The position numbers were made by a program, and so were the translations under genes. The notes beneath the pieces are model-generated. The model had not been told where the DNA came from, made no database searches, and saw nothing but the letters and a program-made list of their open reading frames with translations. This document shows, one piece after another, positions 15,583 to 24,600 of a stretch of DNA of 47,302 bases; position 1 is the first letter of the stretch; every line of letters starts with the position of its first letter. Where the stretch lies: the NCBI GenBank assembly GCA_024635555.1, contig JAGXIO010000206.1, positions 1 through 47,302 of the forward strand, written 5' to 3'. Source of the DNA: Saccharicrinis sp. GTDB taxonomy: Bacteria; Bacteroidota; Bacteroidia; Bacteroidales; Marinilabiliaceae.

Positions 15583-16392
15583 ATGCAAAATAAAGTAGTG
15601 ATTATTACCGGAGCATCGTCCGGAATTGGATTGGAACTGGCCAGAGAGTTCGCTCAACGAGGAAGTAAACTGGTGCTGGCAGCCCGCTCTGCCGATAAAC
15701 TGCAAGAGATTGAAGAGGAATTAAAAAGTCAAGGAACCGATGTTATTACGGTTACTACCGATGTTAGTGTAGAATCCGACTGTAAAAATTTGGTGGATAA
15801 AGCGGTGGCTGCATTTGGACGTATTGATATCCTGATCAACAATGCCGGACTTTCTATGCGAGCCCTTTTTAAGGATGTGGATTTAGCAGTGTTAAAACAA
15901 CTGATGGATGTTAACTTTTGGGGAACAGTATATTGTACCAAATATGCTTTGCCCTATCTGTTGGAATCCAAAGGAACGGTAACGGGAATCTCGTCCATAG
16001 CTGGTTACGTGGGTTTGCCTGCCCGCACAGGTTACTCGGCCAGCAAATTTGCCATGCATGGTTTTCTGGAGTCTTTACGGGTGGAGAATTTAAAAACCGG
16101 ATTGCATGTGCTAATTGCAGCTCCCGGTTTCACTGCATCCAACATACGTAAAACAGCACTTACAAGCGATGGCTCGCAACAGGGGGAGACGCCACGTAAA
16201 GAAGAAAAAATGATGACTGCCCAAGAGGTGGCAAAGCATGTTGCCAATGCCATAGCCAAACGCAAGTCTACTCTTATCTTAACTTTTGTGGAAGGAAAAT
16301 TGACCGTATGGCTTAAAAAATGGATGCCAACGCTCCTCGCTAAACTCACCTATAAGCACATGGCCAAAGAACCTAATTCATCGTTTAAATAA
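15583..16392 (+). CDS. Short-chain dehydrogenase/reductase
   Basis: A 269-residue classical SDR with TGASSGIG at the N terminus, NNAG after the fourth strand and the catalytic YSASK following SSIAGYVGLPARTG. It probably uses NAD(P)H. The start is placed at MQNKVVIITG (15583), since the longer frame begins at a TTG inside the promoter region. The family member most resembled is the Bacteroidota SDR group often named SDR family oxidoreductase; substrate is unknown. It is paralogous to the 9233-10156 gene but lacks its tail. A gap of about 190 bp separates it from the DoxX operon, with its own promoter-like element. Confidence 0.9.
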   Translation: MQNKVVIITGASSGIGLELAREFAQRGSKLVLAARSADKLQEIEEELKSQGTDVITVTTDVSVESDCKNLVDKAVAAFGRIDILINNAGLSMRALFKDVDLAVLKQLMDVNFWGTVYCTKYALPYLLESKGTVTGISSIAGYVGLPARTGYSASKFAMHGFLESLRVENLKTGLHVLIAAPGFTASNIRKTALTSDGSQQGETPRKEEKMMTAQEVAKHVANAIAKRKSTLILTFVEGKLTVWLKKWMPTLLAKLTYKHMAKEPNSSFK

Positions 16393-16480
16393 ACAGGAAT
16401 CGAGGCAATAAACTATCTCAAAGAAAAAAAAGATACTATCTTTCGAAATCATTTTGAATGAATTGAGTAAAAGATAATGC

Positions 16481-16488
16481 TATGTTTG
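16481..16488 (+). promoter_or_regulatory. -7 promoter element (TATGTTTG) for the DoxX operon
   Basis: TATGTTTG fits TAnnTTTG, with TTTG at 16453-16456 as a possible -33 box (spacing slightly long). The leader of about 90 nt would contain the 15-bp repeat array below. Confidence 0.45.
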
Positions 16489-16520
16489 ATGCTATTTTAA
16501 TTCGACAAGCTTTTTAATCT

Positions 16521-16573
16521 ATAATCTCTTATCTAATAATCTCTTATCTAATAATCTCTTATCTAATAATCTA
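16521..16573. repeat. 15-bp tandem repeat ATAATCTCTTATCTA
   Basis: Three perfect copies (16521-16535, 16536-16550, 16551-16565) plus a partial fourth end 11 bp before the DoxX start codon. The tract has no G on the plus strand. A related CTCTTATCTA tract precedes the gene at 40180. Confidence 0.95.
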
Positions 16574-16584
16574 TTTGTAACCAT

Positions 16585-17076
16585 ATGACTAAAAGTTCAG
16601 ACAAATCATTAAAAACACCTCAGTTACTGGCATTGGTGTTATGCCGTGTGCTTATTGGGTGGCACTTTTTATACGAGGGTTTTATTAAGGTTTTAAACCC
16701 GGAATGGAGCGCGAAAATATTTTTGCTAGATTCACAGGGTCCGTTCAAATCTTGGTTTTTGTGGATGGCCAATAATGAGGGAGTACTACAAACAGTAGAT
16801 TTTTTAAACCAATGGGGGCTCGTGCTCATTGGGGCATCTCTTATTTTAGGCTTATTTTCACGCGTAGCTACCCTTGCAGGAGCTTTGGTACTGGCTTTGT
16901 TTTACCTATCGCACCCCCCATTGATAGGTGTGGAATATATGTTGCCATCCGAAGGGAGCTATCTGATCGTTAATAAAAATTTAATCGAAATGTCCTTTCT
17001 CATTGTTTTGGCACTAATACCAACGAGCCAATATATTGGCTTAGATAGATTAATTTTCAGAAGCAGACGGAAGTAA
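16585..17076 (+). CDS. DoxX family membrane protein
   Basis: This 163-residue integral membrane protein has four hydrophobic segments and the DoxX-type N terminus (LALVLCRVLIGWHFLYEGFIK), followed by a WGLVLIGASLILGLF segment. DoxX-like proteins are small quinol-oxidase or thiosulfate-quinone-oxidoreductase-related subunits; here the protein is the first gene of an operon with two Gfo/Idh/MocA oxidoreductases, so passing electrons from a membrane-linked sugar dehydrogenation to quinone is an attractive inference. The stop is 4 nt before the next start. A G-free repeat array makes up the end of its leader. Confidence 0.85.
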   Translation: MTKSSDKSLKTPQLLALVLCRVLIGWHFLYEGFIKVLNPEWSAKIFLLDSQGPFKSWFLWMANNEGVLQTVDFLNQWGLVLIGASLILGLFSRVATLAGALVLALFYLSHPPLIGVEYMLPSEGSYLIVNKNLIEMSFLIVLALIPTSQYIGLDRLIFRSRRK

Positions 17077-17080
17077 GGTT

Positions 17081-18664
17081 ATGGAAGAAAAAAACAAAAA
17101 AGTCGAATTGAAGACTTCAGCCATGAAAATGGACCGCAGAGATGTACTTAAAAGCTTGGCCACAGTTCCCATAATTGGAGCCTTTGGTTACGGCATGTAT
17201 AAAAAAAATAAGTACTACGAAACCCTGAACAGCAAACTGTTAGAAGAGCTTGATTTTGACATAAAAGAACAAGCCGGCCTTAACGTGCCCACCGACAAAA
17301 AAATAAGAATAGGGGTAGTGGGTTGCGGCGGCAGATCGACCTACCTGATGCGCTCGTTGGGCTTTGCCAACCCCGATTATATTGACAACCAGATAGAACG
17401 GGCCAAAACGGATAAGGGTTGGCAGGAGCGATTAGAAAATTTTATCGACCAAGATGATATGGGGGTGGAGATAACTGCCATATGCGATGTGTTTGATATA
17501 CATGCCGAAGATGCCATTAAAGCGGGCCAAAATATTTATCGTCAGGGTTCAAAGGGTAAGATGGGAAAAGCGCCAAAAAGATACCGTACCTATCAGGAGT
17601 TGGTTAGAGCCGATGATGTGGACGCCATAATAATAGGTACGCCGGATCATCATCATTCGCCCATTGCAATAGAAGCAGCTAAACGCGGAAAACACGTTTA
17701 TTGCGAAAAACCCCTTTCGTGGACTGTGGATGAAACTTATCAGGTGCGTCAAGCTGTGGTTGATTCGGGAATCGTTTTTCAGTTGGGTCATCAGAACCGG
17801 CAGACGGACAGCTATCACGTAGCCAAAAGCATCATCGAAAAAGGGGCTTTGGGCAAGATTTCACTCATTGAAACTTGTACCAACCGCAATACACCCAATG
17901 GTGCCTGGGTTTACCCTATTCATCCCAAAGCAAACCCAAATAATATCGACTGGAAACAATTTATAGGTCCGGCACCCTGGCACGATTTTAACTTGGAGCG
18001 TTTTTTCCGTTGGCGCTGCTGGTGGGATTACAGCACGGGCCTCAGCGGCGATTTGTTTACCCACGAATACGATGCCATGAACCAGATTCTCGATTTGGGA
18101 ATACCCTCATCCGCCATGGCCTCGGGTGGCGTATACTTTTTTAAGGACGGACGTACCGTGCCTGATGTGCTCAATATGGCCTTTGAGTTTGCCGATAGGG
18201 ACCTTTCGTTGCTTTATACCGCGACGCTGGCAAGCCAATACGAGCGTCCGCGGCTAATCATGGGTCACGATGCAACCATGAAAGTGAGCAATACGCTCGA
18301 AATAGTGGCCGATGCCGATTCGACCAAGTATTCCGACAAGATAAAGAGTGGTCTGATAGACCCCGGTAAGCCCATTTTTACTTATGTCCCCGGTAAAAAC
18401 AAGGTAGATGCGGTTACAACAGCCACCGAAAAATATTTTGCAGGGCGCGGCCTGTTATATACGCACCGAAACGGCAAACAGGTTGATACGGCACATCTCC
18501 ACCTTAGGGAATGGCTCGATTGCGTCCGCCTTGATAATGGCACCCAACCCAGTTGCGACATACATCAAGGCTTTGAAGAGGCCATGACGGCACACATGGG
18601 AACCGTATCATTCAAAGAGGGTCGTAGGGCTTATTGGGATTCTGAAAAGGAAAAAATAGTTTAG
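17081..18664 (+). CDS. Gfo/Idh/MocA oxidoreductase with N-terminal export-like signal
   Basis: The 527-residue product starts with a twin-arginine-like segment (MDRRDVLKSLATVPIIGAFG), so it may be exported folded with cofactor by Tat. The Rossmann motif GVVGCGGRS follows near residue 78, then IIIGTPDHHH and the family EKP motif (YCEKPLS). The long C-terminal domain carries the substrate pocket (WRCWWDYSTGLSGDLFTHEYDAMNQ, in part). Members oxidise sugar hydroxyls with NAD(P)+. Neighbours (a second Gfo/Idh/MocA protein and a DUF1080 lipoprotein) point to C3 oxidation of glycosides. It is 3 nt upstream of the next gene. Confidence 0.9.
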   Translation: MEEKNKKVELKTSAMKMDRRDVLKSLATVPIIGAFGYGMYKKNKYYETLNSKLLEELDFDIKEQAGLNVPTDKKIRIGVVGCGGRSTYLMRSLGFANPDYIDNQIERAKTDKGWQERLENFIDQDDMGVEITAICDVFDIHAEDAIKAGQNIYRQGSKGKMGKAPKRYRTYQELVRADDVDAIIIGTPDHHHSPIAIEAAKRGKHVYCEKPLSWTVDETYQVRQAVVDSGIVFQLGHQNRQTDSYHVAKSIIEKGALGKISLIETCTNRNTPNGAWVYPIHPKANPNNIDWKQFIGPAPWHDFNLERFFRWRCWWDYSTGLSGDLFTHEYDAMNQILDLGIPSSAMASGGVYFFKDGRTVPDVLNMAFEFADRDLSLLYTATLASQYERPRLIMGHDATMKVSNTLEIVADADSTKYSDKIKSGLIDPGKPIFTYVPGKNKVDAVTTATEKYFAGRGLLYTHRNGKQVDTAHLHLREWLDCVRLDNGTQPSCDIHQGFEEAMTAHMGTVSFKEGRRAYWDSEKEKIV

Positions 18665-18667
18665 ATT

Positions 18668-19717
18668 ATGACAGCCATAAGAAAAATAAACGTTGGGGTG
18701 GTTGGTTTTGGACTTTCGGGCAGGGTATTTCACGCACCTTTCATACACACCAATCCTCATTTTAAATTATGTGCCATTGTTTCGTCAAAAAACGAGGCCA
18801 AAGAAATTTATCCCGAGGTAGAAATTATCCTTGAGTTTGATGACTTGTTAAGGAGGGACGATATTGAATTGGTCATTGTGAGTACGCCTAACCAACTGCA
18901 TTTTGAGCAAGCAAAAAAAGCGTTAGAAGCCGGAAAACATGTTATTGTTGAAAAACCTATAACCGCTGCTTCTGATGAAGTGTTGCAATTGATGGATATA
19001 GCCAAACGTTGCAATAAAAAGTTGTTGCCTTACCATAACTTGCGATGGAACGGTGACGCGCTTACCGTGAAACAAATATTAAAGGATAAATTATTGGGCG
19101 ATGTGTGGGATTGCGAACTGCACTTTGACAGGTATGTCCCCGAATTTCAAGGTAAGAAATGGAAGTATGGAAATCCGGTGGGCGGCGGTACACTCTATGA
19201 TCTGGGCGTTCATCTGATTGATCAGGCGCTAGATCTTTTTGGAAAGCCCGAAGCAGTTTTCTGCCGCCTCTTTATCCAACGCAAGGGCAGTATCGTGGAC
19301 GATAGCTTTGATCTCAAGCTTATTTATCCCCAACTTAACGTCACCCTTAAAGCAGGTGTGTTTGTAAAAGAGAAAGGTCCCAGGATTGTAATCCACGGTA
19401 AAAAAGGCTCCTTTGTAAAATACGGTATCGATCCACAGGAAGCAATCCTGCGCAACGGGGGAATGCCCGTTGGCGATGATTGGGGAAAACAGCCCGAAGA
19501 GGATTGGGGCGTATTGAACACCCAAATTAACGGACTGAATTTCCGTGGAAGGATAGAGACCCTACCAGGTAACTACCATGCCTATTTTAACGATATATAT
19601 CATGCTATAGTAGATGATACTGAGCCAACCGTAACGCCCCAACAAGCCTACTTAAATATTCTTATCATAGAAAAGGCGATAGAGAGCAATAGGAAAATGC
19701 AGGTGGTGAGGGTGTAG
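18668..19717 (+). CDS. Gfo/Idh/MocA oxidoreductase (cytoplasmic)
   Basis: A 349-residue oxidoreductase without signal peptide. It has GVVGFGLSGRVFHAPF (NAD(P) binding), VIVSTPNQLHFEQAKKAL, the VEKPI motif and GGGTLYDLGVHLIDQ, which is the GGGxxxDxGxH signature of the family. It likely acts on the imported sugar or keto-sugar, complementing the exported paralogue before it. The 46-bp gap to the DUF1080 gene has no terminator, so co-transcription is likely. Exact substrate is unknown. Confidence 0.92.
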   Translation: MTAIRKINVGVVGFGLSGRVFHAPFIHTNPHFKLCAIVSSKNEAKEIYPEVEIILEFDDLLRRDDIELVIVSTPNQLHFEQAKKALEAGKHVIVEKPITAASDEVLQLMDIAKRCNKKLLPYHNLRWNGDALTVKQILKDKLLGDVWDCELHFDRYVPEFQGKKWKYGNPVGGGTLYDLGVHLIDQALDLFGKPEAVFCRLFIQRKGSIVDDSFDLKLIYPQLNVTLKAGVFVKEKGPRIVIHGKKGSFVKYGIDPQEAILRNGGMPVGDDWGKQPEEDWGVLNTQINGLNFRGRIETLPGNYHAYFNDIYHAIVDDTEPTVTPQQAYLNILIIEKAIESNRKMQVVRV

Positions 19718-19763
19718 AAGTTGATAAACGGTAAAGGATATATTCATTCTTAATTAAATAAAT

Positions 19764-20465
19764 ATGAAACTATTGTTTTCCCTAGCCTTAGCTACAGTAT
19801 TAATTACTTCATGTACATCATACGACAAGATGAATACTTTAACAAAACAAGAAAAACAAGATGGTTGGGAGCTATTATTCGATGGTAAAACAACCAACGG
19901 ATGGCACACCTACGGCAAAACCACCATCTCCGGGTGGACGGTAAAAGAAGGCGTCCTTCATAATTCAGGCATCGGAAGCGATTCGGGCGGTGATATCGTG
20001 ACCGATGAGGACTACGACAACTTTGAGCTCTATGTTGAATGGAAAGCAACCAAAGGAAGTAACAGCGGTATTTTTTACCGTGTAGATGAAAATGTTACCG
20101 ATGTGATATACAAAACAGGTCCCGAATATCAGTTATTAGACGATAAGGGCTGGCCCACAAAACTATCGTCAGCGCAATATTCAGGTGCCAATTACGATAT
20201 GAATCCACCCGTGGGTGGCGAAGTTAAACCGCTGGATGAGTTCAACGTGACCCGCATTACGGTAAAAGGATCCCATGTGGAGCATTGGCTAAATGATGTA
20301 AAAGTGGTGGATTACCAACTTTGGAGCCAGGAGTGGAATCAAGCCAAAGCAAACAGCAAATGGGCAGAGCACCCCAATTACGGCATGGCGAAAAAAGGAA
20401 AAATCGGACTTCAAGATCATGGTGGATTAACCATGTTTCGAAATATCAAGATCAGGAAGCTCTGA
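19764..20465 (+). CDS. DUF1080 (3-keto-disaccharide hydrolase domain) lipoprotein
   Basis: The 233-residue product has a lipoprotein signal (LFSLALATVLITSCTS; lipobox ITSC). The mature part is a DUF1080 / 3-keto-disaccharide hydrolase domain: GWELLFDGKTTNGWHTYG, SDSGGDIVTDEDYDNFELYVEWK, SNSGIFYRV and GKIGLQDHGG are characteristic of the LamG-like fold. Members of this family cleave 3-keto-glycosides produced by Gfo/Idh/MocA enzymes. The presence of two such oxidoreductases in the same operon supports that role here. A terminator with T8 tract follows at 20498-20532. Confidence 0.92.
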   Translation: MKLLFSLALATVLITSCTSYDKMNTLTKQEKQDGWELLFDGKTTNGWHTYGKTTISGWTVKEGVLHNSGIGSDSGGDIVTDEDYDNFELYVEWKATKGSNSGIFYRVDENVTDVIYKTGPEYQLLDDKGWPTKLSSAQYSGANYDMNPPVGGEVKPLDEFNVTRITVKGSHVEHWLNDVKVVDYQLWSQEWNQAKANSKWAEHPNYGMAKKGKIGLQDHGGLTMFRNIKIRKL

Positions 20466-20497
20466 TCCGTTGTCATAACTTATTTCAATGAGTAAAT

Positions 20498-20532
20498 GCC
20501 GTTGTACTTAAAAAGTGCTGCGGCTTTTTTTT
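20498..20532 (+). terminator. Intrinsic terminator of the DoxX-DUF1080 operon
   Basis: GCCG/CGGC and inner ACTT/AAGT stems are followed by eight T residues at 20525-20532. The last two T residues are shared with the left end of the 158-bp element. Confidence 0.7.
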
Positions 20533-20688
20533 AACCTGAAAAATGCACGCATTTTTCACTTTCCGCTATCATAGGCGGAAAGTCGAAAAAGTTTAAGTAA
20601 ACTTTTTCGAGGGTAACCCCTCGATTCTGCTTAGGCAGAATCGGCCTTTGGTGCCCTATTCATAAATTTTATGAATAGGGCAGGTTAA
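20531..20688 (+). ncRNA. 158-bp multi-hairpin element (R158), copy 1
   Basis: The element begins TTAACCTG and ends CAGGTTAA, a perfect 8-bp terminal inverted repeat. Inside are six consecutive hairpins: 20538-20557 (GAAAAATG/CATTTTTC), 20559-20582 (CTTTCCGC/GCGGAAAG), 20584-20609 (11-12 bp CGAAAAAGTTT stem), 20608-20623 (CGAGGG/CCCTCG), 20622-20643 (CGATTCTGC/GCAGAATCG) and 20653-20681 (GCCCTATTCATA/TATGAATAGGGC). Hairpins 3, 4 and 5 share CG steps at their boundaries, so folding may alternate. The nine-base linker GCCTTTGGT at 20644-20652 is unpaired yet identical in all copies. No ORF is present. It may be a structured RNA or a small non-autonomous mobile element. Confidence 0.85.
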
Positions 20689-20865
20689 GGAGATGTTTTA
20701 TTTCATTTAAGTCCATCTATAAATAGGAGTGGGGCTGTGTTAATAAACTACACCTTGACCCATCAAATGAACGCCGGATTACTTATTTTCTGACAATAGT
20801 AATCACCATATAAACCCATTGGAGCGATAAAATTTATTGCTGGCAACAAGATAAAACCCCTATTG

Positions 20866-20893
20866 CCTTGTCTCTTGTCTCTTGTCTTCCTTT
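20866..20893. repeat. Short TGTCTCT tandem repeat
   Basis: CTTGTCTCTTGTCTCTTGTC is a small tandem array of a pyrimidine-rich word, G-poor on the plus strand. The rest of 20689-21102 contains no gene or structure that I recognise. Confidence 0.6.
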
Positions 20894-21102
20894 CTCGCAT
20901 AATAATAATAAAGACCGCGGGATGTTGAGCTAAGCAACGATCCGATGTTTTTTTTATTTATCTAACTTGGGGAATGCGTTGCTCCATAATTCTTTTCTTC
21001 TTACCTTATGTCTATGTTATTTTATATCTATGGTTTACGTAAAGAGGCAGTGCCGTTTCTTTAGTAATCCTCCAGATATATTATAAGTAATTGATAGGCT
21101 TT

Positions 21103-21260
21103 TTAACCTGAAAAATGCACGCATTTTTCACTTTCCGCTATTTACGGCGGAAAGCCGAAAAAGTTTAAGTGAACTTTTTCGAGGGTTAACCCTCGATTCT
21201 GCTTAGGCAGAATCGGCCTTTGGTGCCCTATTCATAAAATTTATGAATAGGGCAGGTTAA
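21103..21260 (+). ncRNA. 158-bp multi-hairpin element (R158), copy 2
   Basis: It has the same length, orientation and ends as copy 1, with 149 of 158 positions identical. Differences are confined to the loop of hairpin 2 (four adjacent bases), the junction before hairpin 3, one hairpin 3 stem base that becomes U-G, the hairpin 4 loop and the apex of hairpin 6. The start is 414 bp after the end of copy 1. It lies between the DUF1080 operon and the SusC control region. Confidence 0.85.
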
Positions 21261-21285
21261 GTGAATGACACTTTAATTGGTTAAT

Positions 21286-21326
21286 ATGTATGATAAATTA
21301 CCGATATGAATTATCATACATGTATG
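21286..21326. promoter_or_regulatory. Operator-like inverted repeat upstream of susC
   Basis: ATGTATGATAA (21286-21296) and TTATCATACAT (21311-21321) form a perfect 11-bp inverted repeat with 14-bp spacer. The right arm overlaps a perfect 12-bp palindrome CATACATGTATG (21315-21326). The shape is that of a binding site for a dimeric regulator (GntR- or LacI-like); the regulator is not in the window. Confidence 0.6.
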
Positions 21327-21434
21327 CATTAGTTTGTGCTCGAATAGCATCTGTAAAAAACCTTAAAAAGTTAAATATTTGAGAAATATGGAATAAAAAT
21401 AGCTTTCATTGTTAAAAAAGTAAAAAATAATTGA

Positions 21435-21442
21435 TAAATTTG
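21435..21442 (+). promoter_or_regulatory. -7 promoter element (TAAATTTG) for the SusC operon
   Basis: A TAnnTTTG match with TTG at 21409-21411 as a possible -33 box. It would give a long leader of about 180 nt before susC at 21632. Confidence 0.45.
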
Positions 21443-21457
21443 GTACTTGTTAATATG

Positions 21458-21467
21458 TCATACATGT
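21458..21467. promoter_or_regulatory. Second operator-like site (TCATACATGT)
   Basis: The 10-mer TCATACATGT repeats the core of the upstream site (21314-21323) and lies just after the proposed transcription start, 144 bp from the first copy. The two sites bracket the -7 element, a layout suited to repression by looping or road-block. Confidence 0.5.
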
Positions 21468-21631
21468 TTTAAGTTTGGAAGTAAAATATAACTTCGAAAC
21501 AAATTGCTTTTAAAACAAGATTGCAAAATGTTGTTCCTACTTAAAAAGATGATTCAATGAGCAAATACCACTGAGATTTGTTAACTACTTAATGATTAAA
21601 ATAGCGATAAAGAACAAAAAAAAATTACGAG

Positions 21632-24600
21632 ATGAAACAAAAAATTAGAACTATGCTCGATTATCGGCTCCGAGGGCTGTCGGGAATCTTTTTGCTTTTC
21701 AGTTTCACTTTTTTTATGGTCTCCGCAGATGGATGGGCCAGGGATGAAAGTGAGTTGGATAAACCAATTGTAATTACAGAAGTATCGCAGCTTTTTCAAG
21801 CAGCTACAATAACGGTAAAAGGTAAAGTGGTAGATGATAACGGAGAAGCCGTGCCGGGGGTCAATATTATTGAAAAAGGTACTGTTAACGGTGTAATTAC
21901 CAATTTTGATGGTGAGTATGCTATAGAAGTGCCACCAACATCAACCCTAATTTTTTCCTTTATAGGTTTTCAAACGCAGGATGTTCTTGTATCTGGCAGA
22001 ACTGCTATCGACATTGTGTTGACAGCCGAAACCATGGGCTTGGATGAAGTAGTGGTGACAGCCATGGGTGTTGTGTCTGAAAGGAAAAACTTGAACTTTG
22101 CGGTGCAGGCGGTCAATGCCGAGGATTTAACCCGCGATAAGCAGTCTAATTTTGTGGATGCGCTTCAGGGCCGGGTCGCCGGCGTGGATATTTCAGGTGC
22201 GGGTGGATCGCCCAACGCTGGCTCACAAATCGTAATTAGGGGTATTTCATCTATCGACCCAGGAATGGGTAATGAGCCCATATTTATACTCAACGGTATG
22301 CATGTGTCAGGTGGTGCTTCTAAAGCAGCCGAAATAAATCCCAACGATATTGAAAATGTAACCATACTTAAAGGAGCGGCTGCTGCAGCTCTTTACGGAT
22401 CGGAAGCAGCTAACGGTGCCATCATGATTACCACAAAATCAGGTAAGTCAGGAGCGGTAAAAGTTTCTTTGAGCAGCACTGTTCAAGTGGACAGGGCTTA
22501 TAGAGTTCCTGAACTTCAGGATGCCTATCTTAGAGGTGGGTTAGGTGTTTACCGCGAAGAGGCTATGGGTGGATGGGGACCCTTGAAACCGGAAGGGATA
22601 AAAACATACAATAATGTTGAGTATTACCTCGAAAACGGTATTTACCAAAAACACGACGTGTCGGTGTCCGGGGGTAACGAAAAGTTTACCACCTACGCTT
22701 CGGCATCATACAGCGATCACAGCGGTGTTGTACCTGAGGATAATTTAAAACGTTTAACAGTATTGATAAAATCTGATTATAATATCCGTAAAAATTTGTC
22801 TCTGGGTCTAATGGCCAATCTCAGCAACAGAGAATCTAGAGGTGCTGGTTCTATGGGTAGCATATATAGCTGGCCCATCGACGATGATATGAGGAACTAC
22901 AAAAATGCCAACGGCACTCCACGGTTGCTCTATTTGCATCCAAATAACAGATATAATTCACCAATTAGTCCTTATTGGTCGCGATATGAGGATTCGGGGA
23001 AAAGTGAAGCATACAGAACGCTTGTTCAGAGTATTCTTAAATGGGAACCTATTAAAAACTTGGAACTCACTGGAAGAATAGGCTACGACATGACCAACTC
23101 AGAAAGTCTTTATATTACTACCCCGCGCTGGGAGTTGCCCGAAGGGATCGATCAACCTACTGTTGATGATTTGCCTCACGTAGGCAACATGTCGCAGTCA
23201 GATGGTAAAGGCACAGTACTTAATTTTGGGGGTCTGGTTCAATACAACAGAGACCTGGGCGATCAGTTTTCATTTAATGTACTGGCGGGTATCGATTTTA
23301 AAAGAGAAGAAGGTCGCTCGACAGGTTTTCAAGGTTTTAATTTTAAAATTCCCGGTTTCGAGAGTTTTACTAACCTCAGCGTTATGCGCCGGGAAGATAT
23401 TTCTTTGAATAGAAGCCGGGAAGATATTTATGGTGTTTTTGGTGAATTAAAACTCGATTATAGGGGCATAGCACATGTTGGGGTTACAGGGCGTAATGAT
23501 GTGTCTTCAACTTTGGCCGAGGACAAGAACTCCTATTTCTACCCATCCTTCAGTGGTGGTTTAATATTTAGCGAACTCTTGAACCTTAACTCCAAAATTA
23601 TTAGTTTTGGTAAGCTAAGAGGTAATTGGGCTACGGTTGGTAAGAGTACCAACCCCTATAAACAACACAACTACTTTAGATCCTGGCCTCAGCATCCCGA
23701 TGAAGGTTATGGTGTGGATCCCTTGAGTAGCGGTAACCGTTATTTAGATCCAGAGTTCACCACATCGTGGGAAGTAGGTACCGATTTGAGGTTATTCAAC
23801 AATAAAACCCGTTTAGATTTTGCCTATTACTCAACTTTTGTTGATGGACAGATTGTTACCGTTAGGGTTAGTCACATGACTGGAAATGTTTTGCAAACCC
23901 GAAACGAGGGAGACATATCAAACAAAGGTCTTGAAGTAACCTGGAATCAGAAAATATTGACCAGGGGAAAGTTTGCGTGGGACATTACTACAAACTTTGC
24001 GCATAACGATGGAACAGTGGGTGACTTGCCCGGTGACGTAACGGAAATATTTCATTCTGCAGGCCAGGTAGGTACCATTCGTCCAACATCTTATGAATAT
24101 GGACCCATATTTGGTGTATCGGGTAAGGATTACTTGAGAACTGAAGCCGGCGATGTCATCGTGAGTCAAGATGGTACTCCCAAAATTAATGCCAGTAGTA
24201 ATCTTTTAATAGGGAATAGAGAAGCCGATTTTACCATTGGCGTCGAAAATACCTGGAAGTACCACAATTGGTCTCTTTCGGCATTGGTGAGCATGCGTAA
24301 AGGCGGCGATGTGGTCAATGGCACCAAGGCAAGCTTGCTGAGCAGCGGTATGGATAAAACACTCGAAGATTATCGCAACCGTCAAATAGTGGTAAAAGGT
24401 GTAGTTGAGCAGTCCGATGGCTCTTTTGTTCCAAATACCAAACCCGTTGTTTTCGATCAGCTTTTTTACTCCAATTATTATGCGCCAGTGGGTACAAATT
24501 TTATTGAGGACGGCTCCTTGGTGCGCCTAGCTAACGTTACCCTTGCGTACGATATGAGTTATCTTTCAAAACAAATTGGGATAAGCAATTTAAAATTATC

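Noticed and set aside
20531-21260. Two elements as ends of one insertion sequence
   Set aside because: The copies are in direct orientation, each has its own terminal inverted repeat, and the 414 bp between them has no transposase frame.
21443-21631. Riboswitch in the susC leader
   Set aside because: The long leader is AT-rich and I could not find a conserved aptamer-like set of helices; the only clear feature is the operator-like 10-mer.
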